Assembly (NCBI GenBank): GCA_024280475.1
Contig: JAJRQA010000177.1
Span: 1-38,049, forward strand
DNA length: 38,049 bases
Direction of reading: 5' to 3'
Origin: Alphaproteobacteria bacterium
GTDB taxonomy: Bacteria > Pseudomonadota > Alphaproteobacteria > Rhizobiales > JAKIUO01
The notes under the pieces are model-generated. The model worked only from the letters and a program-made list of their open reading frames with translations. It did no database searches and was not told where the DNA came from. The number at the start of each line of letters is the position of its first letter. Position 1 is the stretch's first letter. Shown piece after piece: positions 18,174 to 27,047 of this stretch. The position numbers and the translations under genes were made by a program.

Positions 18174-19166
18174 GTGGACGGATTGAAACGGTCGCTTGAA
18201 GAGGCGATTAAAGAAATGCAGGACATTCCTGCCCCGACACAGCCCTTGATGAGGCAAGACGCTGACTTGCGTCTGGCGCGTGCTGCCGACACCTTGCAAA
18301 ATATGCACCCAATGCCAGAACAGGCGCCGGTCAATGAAGCTGGTCATGAAATACAGACCGACTCAGATTTTGTGCCAAGCGCCAATTCTATTGAGGCTGC
18401 GCTGTCCTCGGCACCAGCGGTTTCGCCCCACTATGTACCCCCTGAACCAGTTGCCGTTCCCTCAGAGCCGCCAGTCGCTCCAGCGAGTGCTTCACCGGTG
18501 AATACAGCAACAACAGCGGCTACTCAGGTGGACTCACCCCAACGTCGAGCTCTTCGTTTTGGGTCTCCCAAAATCACGCGCCCCGCACCCGTGAGACCAG
18601 CCATGAAGATTGGCTCGACATTTCCGAGCACGCAAACAAACATGAGGGAGCCAGGCGGACATTATGAACCACCCGGTTCTGATGGATTTGATCATGGCAA
18701 TATTGAGAATATGGCGGAGGATGTAGCGTTCAAGGCCCCTAAGCTGCGTGACAATATCTGGCGTTGGGCAACAATCGGAATCAGCTGTGCAGGTGGATTG
18801 GCAGGTGGTTGGCTAGGCTCAAATTTCTCGGATCAGACGAGCGGCGTTTTTCAAAATAGCGTGCAAACGATTGTTGGCCGGGCGTCTGATGGTGTCGCTC
18901 CCATGCGGCCAGCAAGTATTAAAATAGTCCCTGAAGGTGCAGCTAAATTCATGTCCGGCACTGCGATTGGTAGTTTGCCAATAAATATGCTTGGAAACAT
19001 GACGGGCAAAACGGATCGAGCTGTGCCGCTTGATGAGGATTTGTGCACTGTTCTGGAGCTTGATCGTGGCACCGGTCTGACGCTTGCACGGCCCTGTAAA
19101 ATGATTGAAACCGCAGGCTTCAATACGACACTGGGCAAGTCTGATCTACTGGCCAAATCCAAATAG
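18174..19166 (+). CDS. Uncharacterised single-span membrane protein with Pro/Ala-rich N-terminus
   Basis: No recognised family. The first 190 residues are low-complexity, rich in Pro, Ala and Ser (VPPEPVAVPSEPPVAPASAS), and probably disordered. One membrane segment, WATIGISCAGGLAGGWLG, lies about 200 residues in. The C-terminal 110 residues contain a compact stretch (PASIKIVPEGAAKFMSGTAI) and two cysteines (DLCTVLEL, ARPCKM). The layout is a cytoplasmic disordered tail, one span and a small periplasmic domain, like some envelope scaffold or secretion accessory proteins. The start is uncertain: TTG 18153, GTG 18174 (GGGGA 10 bases upstream, preferred) and ATG 18216 are all in frame. It follows the mtnP-apt set by 150 bp and converges on regA. 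Confidence 0.72.
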   Translation: MDGLKRSLEEAIKEMQDIPAPTQPLMRQDADLRLARAADTLQNMHPMPEQAPVNEAGHEIQTDSDFVPSANSIEAALSSAPAVSPHYVPPEPVAVPSEPPVAPASASPVNTATTAATQVDSPQRRALRFGSPKITRPAPVRPAMKIGSTFPSTQTNMREPGGHYEPPGSDGFDHGNIENMAEDVAFKAPKLRDNIWRWATIGISCAGGLAGGWLGSNFSDQTSGVFQNSVQTIVGRASDGVAPMRPASIKIVPEGAAKFMSGTAIGSLPINMLGNMTGKTDRAVPLDEDLCTVLELDRGTGLTLARPCKMIETAGFNTTLGKSDLLAKSK

Positions 19167-19219
19167 GTATCAGGCCGGGGCAAATAGAGCCGGGCAATTT
19201 TTCTTGTTTTTTGAAAATG

Positions 19220-19795
19220 CTATCTTGGTGCGCGTTTGGCGAGGATGCGTTGCAGGGTGCGGCGATGCATGTTGAGGCGGCGCGCTGTTTCCGAGACGTT
19301 GCGATCACACAATTCATAAACACGCTGAATATGTTCCCAGCGAACCCGATCGGCTGACATGGGGTTTTCAGGCGGTGCAGCCTTTTCGCCCGTCACAGCC
19401 ATCAAGGCATCATAGATATTGTCGGCGTCAGCTGGTTTGGCAAGATAATCGACGGCCCCAAGGCGCATGGCATTGACAGCGGAGGCGAGATTGCCATAGC
19501 CGGTCAGAATCAAGGCGCGGGCATTGGGCTGGACTACGTGCAGCGCTTCAATGACCGAGAGACCATTGCCATCGTCGAGGCGCATATCAATGACCGCGTA
19601 GCTTGGCGGGGTTTCACGTACAATCGCCAGACCCTCAGAAACGGTTTCGGCGGTCAAAACGGTGAACCCTCTGTTTTCCATGGCTTTTGCCAGGCGGGTC
19701 AACCAGGGCCGGTCATCATCGACGATAAGCAGTGAAGCGCCATTTGGTAGATTTTCGTCCTGAAGATCATCGGTCTCACCCGTATGCGTGGTCAC
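19220..19795 (-). CDS. regA: Redox response regulator RegA/PrrA/ActR
   Basis: DNA-binding partner of RegB, which globally switches energy and redox genes (respiration, haem, carbon or nitrogen fixation in relatives). The 191-residue protein has a receiver domain with LLIVDDD acidic pocket, phospho-acceptor Asp at about residue 70 (YAVIDMRLDDGNG) and TGYG/KPAD switch residues. The PENPMSADRVRWEHIQRVYE linker and the recognition helix NVSETARRLNMHRRTLQRIL are near-identical to the RegA family signature. It starts at GTG 19795 with AGAGGAAG upstream. It follows regB on the same strand after a 152-bp gap. The usual senC/scoI gene is not beside it. petABC, 4 kb away, is a target in relatives. Confidence 0.96.
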   Translation of the reverse strand: MTTHTGETDDLQDENLPNGASLLIVDDDRPWLTRLAKAMENRGFTVLTAETVSEGLAIVRETPPSYAVIDMRLDDGNGLSVIEALHVVQPNARALILTGYGNLASAVNAMRLGAVDYLAKPADADNIYDALMAVTGEKAAPPENPMSADRVRWEHIQRVYELCDRNVSETARRLNMHRRTLQRILAKRAPR

Positions 19796-19947
19796 TTTTG
19801 TCTTCCTCTCGATTAAGAACTACTTGCGCTCTGACTTGTCTGCTCTAATCTTATACATGACAGGACAATTACGCCAAGTGACTCAAGCACCAAAAATGCG
19901 TATTTTACAACTATAATTGAAATCACCGTAAATTTTTGGCTTATAGG

Positions 19948-21357
19948 CTAGGCAAACCATTCCGATTTTTCGGCTTCGATTGCCTTGCGCGGCCAAATCA
20001 GTGTGATGATGGCGCCTGTTTTGGGCGAGTCTTGATTTTCAAGGCTTAAGGAGGCACCAGAGCGCTCCAGCAGGGTTTTGGCGATGAAAAAGCCAAGCCC
20101 CAGACCATTTTCCTTTTCGCCTGGATTTTCACGTCCGGGGGGATGGCGCGAGGAAATATAGGGTTCGCCAAGCTGATCGAGAATACCCATATCAAATCCA
20201 GGACCATTATCGCTTATGACGATCTTGACTGTTTTCTCGTTCCATGAGGCATCAATGACGACTTGCGAGGATGAAAAATCAACAGCGTTTTCTACCAAAT
20301 TACCGATCCCGTAAAGCAGGCCGGGATTGCGATTTATCACCGGCTCGGCACGTCCTTGTTCGGTTGTTGCATCATATGAGGCCGCCGCATCAATTGTGAT
20401 GCCCTTGCCAAAACTGCGATATGGCTCAACGGCTTCGTCGATCATTTCAAGAATGGTCAGGCGGCCATGAACGAGATCTGTATCGACGCGTTTGCGCGAC
20501 AGAGTTGATAATATTTCCTGACAGCGCTCGGCCTGCGAGGTTAAAAGGTCGAGATCTTCAGCTGTTTCTTCTCTGCCATCGCATTGGGCTCGCAATTCCT
20601 TGGAGACCAGAATAATGGTCGACAAAGGCGTGCCAAGTTCGTGGGCGGCAGCCGCGGCAAGTCCATCAAGGGCAGACAGTTTTTGCTCGCGGGCCAGAAC
20701 CAGTTCGGCGACCGCCAAAGCATTCGACATATCCCTTGTTTCACGGGCAATACGCCACGAGTAAAAGGCCATGAATGTAATGCCTACCACGACAGAGGCC
20801 CACAGGCCCGACACATAGATATCATCCATTTTGGCGGTCTCATGGGGATACCAGGGCAAGGGATAATGATAGAGCGCCAATAGCGTCGCACAACCGATAG
20901 CCAGCATCCCCAGATGAATGGTGATACGGGGATATTGGGTACTGGCAGAGATGCTCACGGGCACGAGTAACAAGAAGGCAAAGGGGTTGAGCAATCCGCC
21001 GGTCAAATAGAGCAGGGCGGTCAGGTGCCAGATATCAAACCCCAGAATAAGCGCCGCATATGAAGCGATAAGGCGATAGCTGGAGGGATAGATCAAACGC
21101 AAGATAATGTTCAGCCATGCTGACAGCGCCACAAGGGACAGGCACCAGCCAACCGGAAACGAAAAGCCAAGGCCCCAATACAAGATGGAGATGGTCAGCG
21201 CCTGGCCAACGACAGCGAACCAGCGCAGTCTGGTGATGGTGCCAAGACGCAAATGGGAGCGGCCGGGATTTGACAGCTCTTCCTTGGCGGTACGTACCAC
21301 TTCCAGATTTTGTTCGACTTCCGAAGTTGTTGTTTTGTCTAGCATGAAGCCACTCAT
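19948..21357 (-). CDS. regB: Redox sensor histidine kinase RegB/PrrB/ActS
   Basis: Membrane kinase that senses the quinone pool and oxygen and phosphorylates RegA. It is 469 residues with an N-terminal bundle of about six membrane helices (about 45-205). The quinone-sensing GGxxNPF box is present as GGLLNPF near residue 118-124. The phosphorylated His is in HELGTPLSTI (about H239). The redox-active cysteine of RegB is retained in QAERCQEIL (about C279). ATP-binding boxes are NLVENAVDF, DNGPGFD and GLGLGFFIAKTLLERSGA. The ATG at 21357 directly abuts the stop of the hydrolase gene upstream, so the two are probably co-transcribed. An internal ATG at 21345 is possible. Confidence 0.95.
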   Translation of the reverse strand: MSGFMLDKTTTSEVEQNLEVVRTAKEELSNPGRSHLRLGTITRLRWFAVVGQALTISILYWGLGFSFPVGWCLSLVALSAWLNIILRLIYPSSYRLIASYAALILGFDIWHLTALLYLTGGLLNPFAFLLLVPVSISASTQYPRITIHLGMLAIGCATLLALYHYPLPWYPHETAKMDDIYVSGLWASVVVGITFMAFYSWRIARETRDMSNALAVAELVLAREQKLSALDGLAAAAAHELGTPLSTIILVSKELRAQCDGREETAEDLDLLTSQAERCQEILSTLSRKRVDTDLVHGRLTILEMIDEAVEPYRSFGKGITIDAAASYDATTEQGRAEPVINRNPGLLYGIGNLVENAVDFSSSQVVIDASWNEKTVKIVISDNGPGFDMGILDQLGEPYISSRHPPGRENPGEKENGLGLGFFIAKTLLERSGASLSLENQDSPKTGAIITLIWPRKAIEAEKSEWFA

Positions 21358-22263
21358 TTAGTTTTTGACGAAGGTATCAATATGATCAGCGACTTCTTCG
21401 GCGGCAAAATCCTGGAAGAAATGATCGGCATCCTCAATCATTTTGAATTGCAGATTCTTGCCATCGACAAGGGGTTTTACAGCCTCTGGCAAGTCTTTGA
21501 CGACTTTGTCATTGGCGCCTGCAATCACCATTGTCGGGATCTTGATGTTTTTGAGAACATTGGGGGTATGGCGCGCGGGGTCAGGCTTGTTGTAAGAAAC
21601 AAACGCACTGGCGGTTGCCTTGGTATCCGCGCAGTAAATGATACCGATATTTTCCAGCATCTGGCTACCTTTGCCGCTTGCGGTGAGCTTTTGCGCTTTG
21701 GCCAGCAAGGGGCCAAGTTTCGTCTTGAAGTTTTTTTCATAATTGTCTTCGCCGTATTTTTGCGACCATGTGGCTGGCGCTACGAGGATGACGTGATTGA
21801 CTACTGGGTCAGGATTTCCGGCTGCGTATCGGGCTATCTGATTGCCGCCGCGTGAATGGCCAAGCACAGATATTTTGCTTGCCCCTTTTGATTTCAGCCA
21901 GTTCACCCATGCGCCAATTTCATTTACCGCATCGAGATGGTGATGTTTATGGGGCGTCTTGCAGTCATACATACTGGCCCCACGATTATCGATGCCAAGG
22001 CTTAAATTGATGGCCAACGTGTTGTGGCCGCGCTCCTTGAGCAGCGCCTGCAGCGTTTTGATGATTTCCATCTCATTGTGCGCGAGCGTACCGTGGGTCA
22101 GCAATATGACCCCGTCAGACAGCTTTTTGTCTTTGGCCAGTTCAAGATTGGCATTGAGGGTGAGCCCGCGCGCCTTTAGTGAGACTTTTTCCGTGGCTTG
22201 CGCAAAACCGGTCAAAGTAAATACAAGAAATAGGGCCAGAGCGGTGTTGATAGCGGCGTTCAT
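21358..22263 (-). CDS. Secreted alpha/beta hydrolase
   Basis: A 301-residue serine hydrolase with an N-terminal signal peptide (ALALFLVFTLTGFAQA), so it should be periplasmic. Catalytic elements are the oxyanion loop HGTLAHNE, the nucleophile elbow GHSRGG, an acid in IAGANDKVV and the His in DADHFFQD. ILVAPATWSQKYGED and the poly-His stretch HKHHHLD are distinctive. The fold resembles DUF-like serine hydrolases acting on esters or lipids, but the substrate cannot be told. The stop codon is immediately followed by the regB ATG, so it is the first gene of a hydrolase-regB(-regA) unit. That linkage is not one I know for RegB. Confidence 0.87.
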   Translation of the reverse strand: MNAAINTALALFLVFTLTGFAQATEKVSLKARGLTLNANLELAKDKKLSDGVILLTHGTLAHNEMEIIKTLQALLKERGHNTLAINLSLGIDNRGASMYDCKTPHKHHHLDAVNEIGAWVNWLKSKGASKISVLGHSRGGNQIARYAAGNPDPVVNHVILVAPATWSQKYGEDNYEKNFKTKLGPLLAKAQKLTASGKGSQMLENIGIIYCADTKATASAFVSYNKPDPARHTPNVLKNIKIPTMVIAGANDKVVKDLPEAVKPLVDGKNLQFKMIEDADHFFQDFAAEEVADHIDTFVKN

Positions 22264-22351
22264 TGATCATCTCCTCATTGTTTTGGGAGCAGTTTAGCAA
22301 AATTGACCGCCAAACCCCAGCTTTAACAAGTGTGATGGTTTTTGCCGCGCC

Positions 22352-24142
22352 CTAGCTGTTTTTACATTCCTTGAACACGAGGGCGGTACAGCCTTCACAG
22401 CGCCCCTGCATACGGACAAGTCGTTGCAATTTGGTGAGCGCTTCGTGCTTGTCGTCAAAGAAATGATTATTGCCGATTTCATTGATCAAATGGGTGCGCG
22501 AGATCGCGTAATATACCTGAGGTTTGAGGCAGGCAAAATACAGACCGCCACCTTTTTTATCGAGACGCTCGGCCTCGTGCAACAGCATTTCAGCGCCCGT
22601 CAGATCAATCAGATTAATGCCCTCGCCGATGATCAGAATATCGAAAATGCCCTCTTTTTCGGTGATTTCGTAGATTTTATTCTGGATATGATTGACGGAA
22701 CCAAAATAGATCGACATGTCGATGCGCAGCACTTTGAGGTGCGGACATTCTTTGAGGGGTTTGGTTTCCACGTCCGTCAAGGTGTGCTTGTCATAGCGTC
22801 GGTCAAGATCAGGCGCTAACGTCGTGATTTCAGGAGTTGAGGTGCGGGCCAGGAAAATCACAAGAGACAAGAGCACGCCAAGATAAATGGCAAATTCAAG
22901 CTCCAGGAACAAGGTCGCAAAAAACGTCGTCAGCAGGATCGCGGTTTCGGCTTTGCTGCTTTCGAGCACATGCTTGATCTGCTCGAAGTCAATGAGATTA
23001 TAAGCCACCACCAAGATCACGCCGCCCATGGCGGCAACGGGAAGATAGGCGGCAAGAGGGGCGATCAGCAAGATAATGACCATCAGGATCATCGCGGCAA
23101 AAATGGCTGACAGGGGGGATTTGGCCCCGGAGGCATAGTTGATCCCTGAACGTGTGAACGAGCCCGACCCCGCGTAAGAAGAGAACATGCTGCCGACCAT
23201 ATTGGAGAGGCCCTGACCGATAAACTCCTGGTTGCCATCAATCCGTTGGTGCGATTTTGAAGCAATAGAGCGCGAAATCGAAACGGCCTCAATAAGGCCG
23301 AGCAGTGCCACGGCAAAAGCTTCGGGCGCCAGTATTTTGATGGTCGAGAGAGAAAAGTCCGGTGCAGACAATGGCGGCAGATGAGCCGGGATTTTGCCAA
23401 CGAAACTAATGCCGTGCAAGGTTCCGCCAGCAAGCGCCGCGACCAAACTGCCAATGATCAGGGAAAGCAAAAGATGGGGTGCTTTGGGCCACAGTTTCTT
23501 GATCAACAGAGCACTGGCCAGCGTTGAGAGGGCGGTGATCGCGATATAGTGGTTCATGGCACCAAGACCGCGCCAGATGTCCAGCCACGTATGCATGAAG
23601 CTTTCGCCGCGCGGCACCTCAATGCCAAGAATATTCTTCATTTGTGAGGTGGCAATGAGAATGGCGGCCCCTGCCGTAAAGCCAATGACCACGGTATGGG
23701 AGACGAAATTGACCAAAATACCCATGCGCGCAATGCCCAGGATAAACTGATAGATACCGGCCAAAAAGGTAATGGTCAGAGCAAGGGTGATAAATTCAGG
23801 GGTAAAGGGTTCGGCATGATGGCTGACCGCCGAAAAAATAACGATTGAAATCGCCGTTGTCGGGCCAGAAATGAGATGCATCGAGGAGCCGAACAAAGCC
23901 GCGATGATCGGTGTTACCATCGCGGTATATAGCCCGTATTCAGGTGGCAGACCGGCAATCAGGGCAAATGCGACCCCTTGCGGCAGAACGATAACTGCCC
24001 CCGTGACGCCAGCGATCAGATCGGCTTTCACGCTGTCCCTGGTGACCAGGCGCAGCCAGACAAGAAACGGAAATATTTTGTCGAGCGTTATACTGGCGAC
24101 AATCATTTTTATGCTGGCAGCATAGGTTTGTTTAATATTCAC
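22352..24142 (-). CDS. SulP family inorganic anion transporter with STAS domain
   Basis: A 596-residue permease of the SLC26/SulP family, moving sulfate, bicarbonate or a related anion across the inner membrane. The transporter domain (about 25-430) has the signatures VLPQGVAFALIAGLPPEYGL, GSSMHLISGPTTAISIV and QEFIGQGLSNMVGSMFSSY. A cytoplasmic STAS domain follows (about 460-565) with the LIIGEGINLIDLTGAEML loop. The tail is unusual, ending in a small cysteine cluster, RCEGCTALVFKECKNS. There is no adjacent carbonic anhydrase or sulfate-assimilation gene, so the substrate is open. It is transcribed away from the K+ channel across 230-320 bp in which I see only AT-rich sequence. Confidence 0.92.
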   Translation of the reverse strand: MNIKQTYAASIKMIVASITLDKIFPFLVWLRLVTRDSVKADLIAGVTGAVIVLPQGVAFALIAGLPPEYGLYTAMVTPIIAALFGSSMHLISGPTTAISIVIFSAVSHHAEPFTPEFITLALTITFLAGIYQFILGIARMGILVNFVSHTVVIGFTAGAAILIATSQMKNILGIEVPRGESFMHTWLDIWRGLGAMNHYIAITALSTLASALLIKKLWPKAPHLLLSLIIGSLVAALAGGTLHGISFVGKIPAHLPPLSAPDFSLSTIKILAPEAFAVALLGLIEAVSISRSIASKSHQRIDGNQEFIGQGLSNMVGSMFSSYAGSGSFTRSGINYASGAKSPLSAIFAAMILMVIILLIAPLAAYLPVAAMGGVILVVAYNLIDFEQIKHVLESSKAETAILLTTFFATLFLELEFAIYLGVLLSLVIFLARTSTPEITTLAPDLDRRYDKHTLTDVETKPLKECPHLKVLRIDMSIYFGSVNHIQNKIYEITEKEGIFDILIIGEGINLIDLTGAEMLLHEAERLDKKGGGLYFACLKPQVYYAISRTHLINEIGNNHFFDDKHEALTKLQRLVRMQGRCEGCTALVFKECKNS

Positions 24143-24461
24143 AAGAGATATCTCTGATAAGGCGCATTGAGAAAGGCTGTCGCGAGAAGATGTTTTGCTA
24201 GGCTTATTAAGCCATCTTTGACAGATGACAAAACGTCACGACCCGTGGAATTGGCGAATTAACCAGATTTTGAGCGAACGAGTGGGCAGTTGAAAAATAC
24301 CAGCGTATAGTGATCAATATTCCGCTCTGGCTTGACGATGAGGGCAAAATAGTCGAAAAAGTCAATATGTTAGCTTGTCGCGAGAAGAGACAAACAGGGG
24401 TGTTTTTTTAAATTTACAGGACTTATTGATCTATGTTGATCAATTTGGGTTGGGTACGGGT

Positions 24462-25718
24462 ATGGTCGATAAAAAGAATGAGGGACCATTGGCGCAAGGC
24501 AAGCGTGCTTTGAGCCGCCTAAATGAAGGCAAAGCCAAAGAGCGCCGCTTGTATTGGCGTAAACGCATTTACGAGATCATCGAAGTGGGGCGCGGCGAAG
24601 ATCGTATCAGCAAGATCGTTGATAATTTTCTGATCGTTCTGATTACATTGAATTTGCTCGCATTTGTCATTGAAACCGTCCCCAGTATCAACGCGGTGTG
24701 GGGCTGGCATCTGGATCTGTTCAATATCATTTCGGTGATCATTTTTACCATCGAATATGCCGCTCGCATCTGGTCCAGTGTCGAGGTACCTTTTCTAAAA
24801 CGACTGCCAGCCACAGAGGCGCGGCTGAAATTTGCCATGCGGCCTTATCTGATTATTGACCTGCTGGCCATCCTGCCATTTTATTTGAGCCTTATTATAC
24901 CTTTGGACCTGCGTTTCTTACGGGTTTTACGTTTGTTCCGGTTTCTCAAGATTGCCCGTTACTCCCCGGCGCTGGCGACCCTCATGCGGGTTTTGTTCAA
25001 TGAGCGCCGGGCCTTGGCTGGCTCGATGCTTTTGATGATCGCGATGCTGTTATTTTCTTCAACCGGTATTTATTATATTGAGCGATATGCCAATACTGCT
25101 GCCTTTGGCACCATTCCAGATGCTGCCTGGTGGGCAATGGCGACCCTGACTACAGTGGGTTATGGCGATGTCTCGCCCATTACCCCGCTTGGCAAAATGT
25201 TCGGCGGTGTGGTGATGATCCTTGGCCTGGGTATGTTCGCGCTGCCCATCGCCATCATCTCTACGGGCTTTGCCCAGGAAATGTCGCGCCGCGATTTCGT
25301 TGTCACCTGGTCGCTGATTTCCCGTATTCCCCTCCTTGCGGAACTTGATACCACGGAAGTCGAGGCCATGATGAAATATCTGCTTGCTCATAATTATGCG
25401 CCCAATATGCATATCATCAAGGCTGGCACCCCAGGGGACGCCATGTATTTTATCGCCTCTGGCGAGGTGCTTCTCAAATCCAATCATGGGGATGTGACGC
25501 TAAAAACCGGGGACTTTTTCGGCGAAATTGCCATGCTCGAAAACGAAGATTACGAGTTCCCTTATTCAACCATCGGCAATTGCAAACTGCTGAAACTGGA
25601 GCGTGAAGATTTTGCCGTTTTGTCCGGCACCCATCCAAAGATCGGTGAACAAATTCGGGCCACTGCAGAAAAACGTCAGAGCCTGCGCGACAAAGCGCGT
25701 GCGAAAGAAGGTGATTAA
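24462..25718 (+). CDS. Voltage-gated-type potassium channel with cyclic-nucleotide-binding domain
   Basis: A 418-residue six-helix K+ channel. S1 (FLIVLITLNLLAFVIE) through S3 lead to an arginine-rich S4 (RFLRVLRLFRFLKIARY), then S5, a pore loop with the TTVGYGD selectivity filter, and S6 (MILGLGMFALPIAIISTGF). A cytoplasmic cyclic-nucleotide-binding domain follows (about 300-400). Its phosphate-binding cassette keeps Gly354-Glu355 (GDFFGEIAML), but no Arg follows where it should contact the phosphate (ENEDYEFPYST). MlotiK1-like channels are the nearest architecture I know. The start is uncertain: ATG 24462 or TTG 24375, which adds 29 residues. It is about 190 bp upstream of the PstS-cyclase-MscS operon, on the same strand. 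Confidence 0.92.
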   Translation: MVDKKNEGPLAQGKRALSRLNEGKAKERRLYWRKRIYEIIEVGRGEDRISKIVDNFLIVLITLNLLAFVIETVPSINAVWGWHLDLFNIISVIIFTIEYAARIWSSVEVPFLKRLPATEARLKFAMRPYLIIDLLAILPFYLSLIIPLDLRFLRVLRLFRFLKIARYSPALATLMRVLFNERRALAGSMLLMIAMLLFSSTGIYYIERYANTAAFGTIPDAAWWAMATLTTVGYGDVSPITPLGKMFGGVVMILGLGMFALPIAIISTGFAQEMSRRDFVVTWSLISRIPLLAELDTTEVEAMMKYLLAHNYAPNMHIIKAGTPGDAMYFIASGEVLLKSNHGDVTLKTGDFFGEIAMLENEDYEFPYSTIGNCKLLKLEREDFAVLSGTHPKIGEQIRATAEKRQSLRDKARAKEGD

Positions 25719-25911
25719 ACACTGGCTAATGTGCTTGTGAAAAGCCGTCAGGACAAACAAAGTGAGAGGTATTGGAACGGGATAGATATTTACCTTGATA
25801 AATATCAGTACTTGCTGTTTTGGCGAGAACCCTTCCAAATCAGGGGCATATATCAGTTAGGTGTATTATGAATAAGTGTTGCGTTAACTCGCGCTTGAAA
25901 GCGCTGGTGTC

Positions 25912-27045
25912 ATGATCAAGGGGATTAAAGGAAAAGACCTGCCAGGATTTCTTTTCAGGAAACTGCGCCCCTTTAGAGTGCTGGCGCTTGTCTGCACATC
26001 GGTTTTTGCCTTGGCTCTATCCTTGCCGATAATGGCGGCCGACGGATCTTCTCGCACGCACATTAAAATTGTTGGATCCTCGATAGTTCTACCCTATACG
26101 CAAAGCGTCTCCAAGGCATTTTCTGAGGCGAGTAGTCATCCAGCTCCCGTCATTAAAAACACCGGTTCGGGTTCGGGCATTGCAGAATTTTGCAAGGGTG
26201 TGGGTCTAAAATATCCAGATATCGTCAACTCATCGCGTCCGATGACCAAAGGGGAATGGGAGTGGTGCAAGTCAAAAGGGGTCGACGATATTACCGAGAT
26301 CCAATTCGGTCATGATGGGTTGACCTTGACGAAGTCGTTGTTCGGGGGGCGCATGAATCTGACCCGGCTGCAACTTTACAAGGCAACCGCCTGGCGCGTT
26401 CCCGTGCAAGGGCGAATGATCGATAATCCCTATCGCAACTGGAGCGATATAGATGATAATCTCCCTGATGTTGCTATTCAGATATTTGGCCCAACAGATG
26501 GTCAAGGCTCCTACAAGTCATTCGTAAATGCCATCTATCCCCAAACCTGTAAAAATGATCTGCGATATTTCAAAAACAAGCGTGTGAAATTGGGTAGTCC
26601 TGCAAAATTCGAGGAATTTTTAAAGGCCAATTGTTCGCAGATGAGATTTGACTCTGCCTATATTGGTACAGACCAGCCAGTTGTGGAAATATTCAAGATG
26701 TTGAAAACCAACGTCAATGCCATAGCGCTGATTGGCTATGCGGATCTATTCAATCGAAGGTCGAGTTTGCAGGCCGTTCGTATTGAAGGCGTCGAACCTC
26801 GGATCTACACGATCAGTGATGGCAGCTACCCCCTGTCGCGGCCACTCTATTTCTATATCAAAAATGACCATCGTGAGCTTGTACCCGGCCTAACGGCATT
26901 TGTGAAAGAATTCATGAGCGACAATGCCATGAGTTCCTTTGGCTATCTGGTGAGAATGGGGCTTGGTGTTTTATCGGTGGAGGAACTTCTTAACGCGCGA
27001 TACGCAGCGGTTATAGGCGAGAAAATGAGACGGTATACGGATTAA
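25912..27045 (+). CDS. PstS-like periplasmic phosphate/anion-binding protein, cyclase-linked
   Basis: A 377-residue substrate-binding protein of the PstS (type 2 periplasmic binding) fold. After a basic N-terminus it has a signal segment (VLALVCTSVFALALSLPIMA) with likely cleavage near residue 43. Binding-site motifs are IVGSSIVLPYTQ at the mature N-terminus, NTGSGSGIAEFCKG and IFGPTDGQGSYKSFV, which correspond to the phosphate-wrapping loops of PstS. Four cysteines suggest disulfides. No pstCAB genes are present. Instead the stop is 2 bp before the start of a receptor cyclase, so it probably presents its ligand to that receptor rather than to a transporter. The ligand being phosphate is inference from the fold. 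Confidence 0.88.
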   Translation: MIKGIKGKDLPGFLFRKLRPFRVLALVCTSVFALALSLPIMAADGSSRTHIKIVGSSIVLPYTQSVSKAFSEASSHPAPVIKNTGSGSGIAEFCKGVGLKYPDIVNSSRPMTKGEWEWCKSKGVDDITEIQFGHDGLTLTKSLFGGRMNLTRLQLYKATAWRVPVQGRMIDNPYRNWSDIDDNLPDVAIQIFGPTDGQGSYKSFVNAIYPQTCKNDLRYFKNKRVKLGSPAKFEEFLKANCSQMRFDSAYIGTDQPVVEIFKMLKTNVNAIALIGYADLFNRRSSLQAVRIEGVEPRIYTISDGSYPLSRPLYFYIKNDHRELVPGLTAFVKEFMSDNAMSSFGYLVRMGLGVLSVEELLNARYAAVIGEKMRRYTD

Positions 27046-27047
27046 AA

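Noticed and set aside
26076-26090. Second partial copy of the repeat end (GGATCCTCGAT) in the PstS-like gene
   Set aside because: Only 11 bases match, inside a conserved coding motif, so it is best explained by chance.
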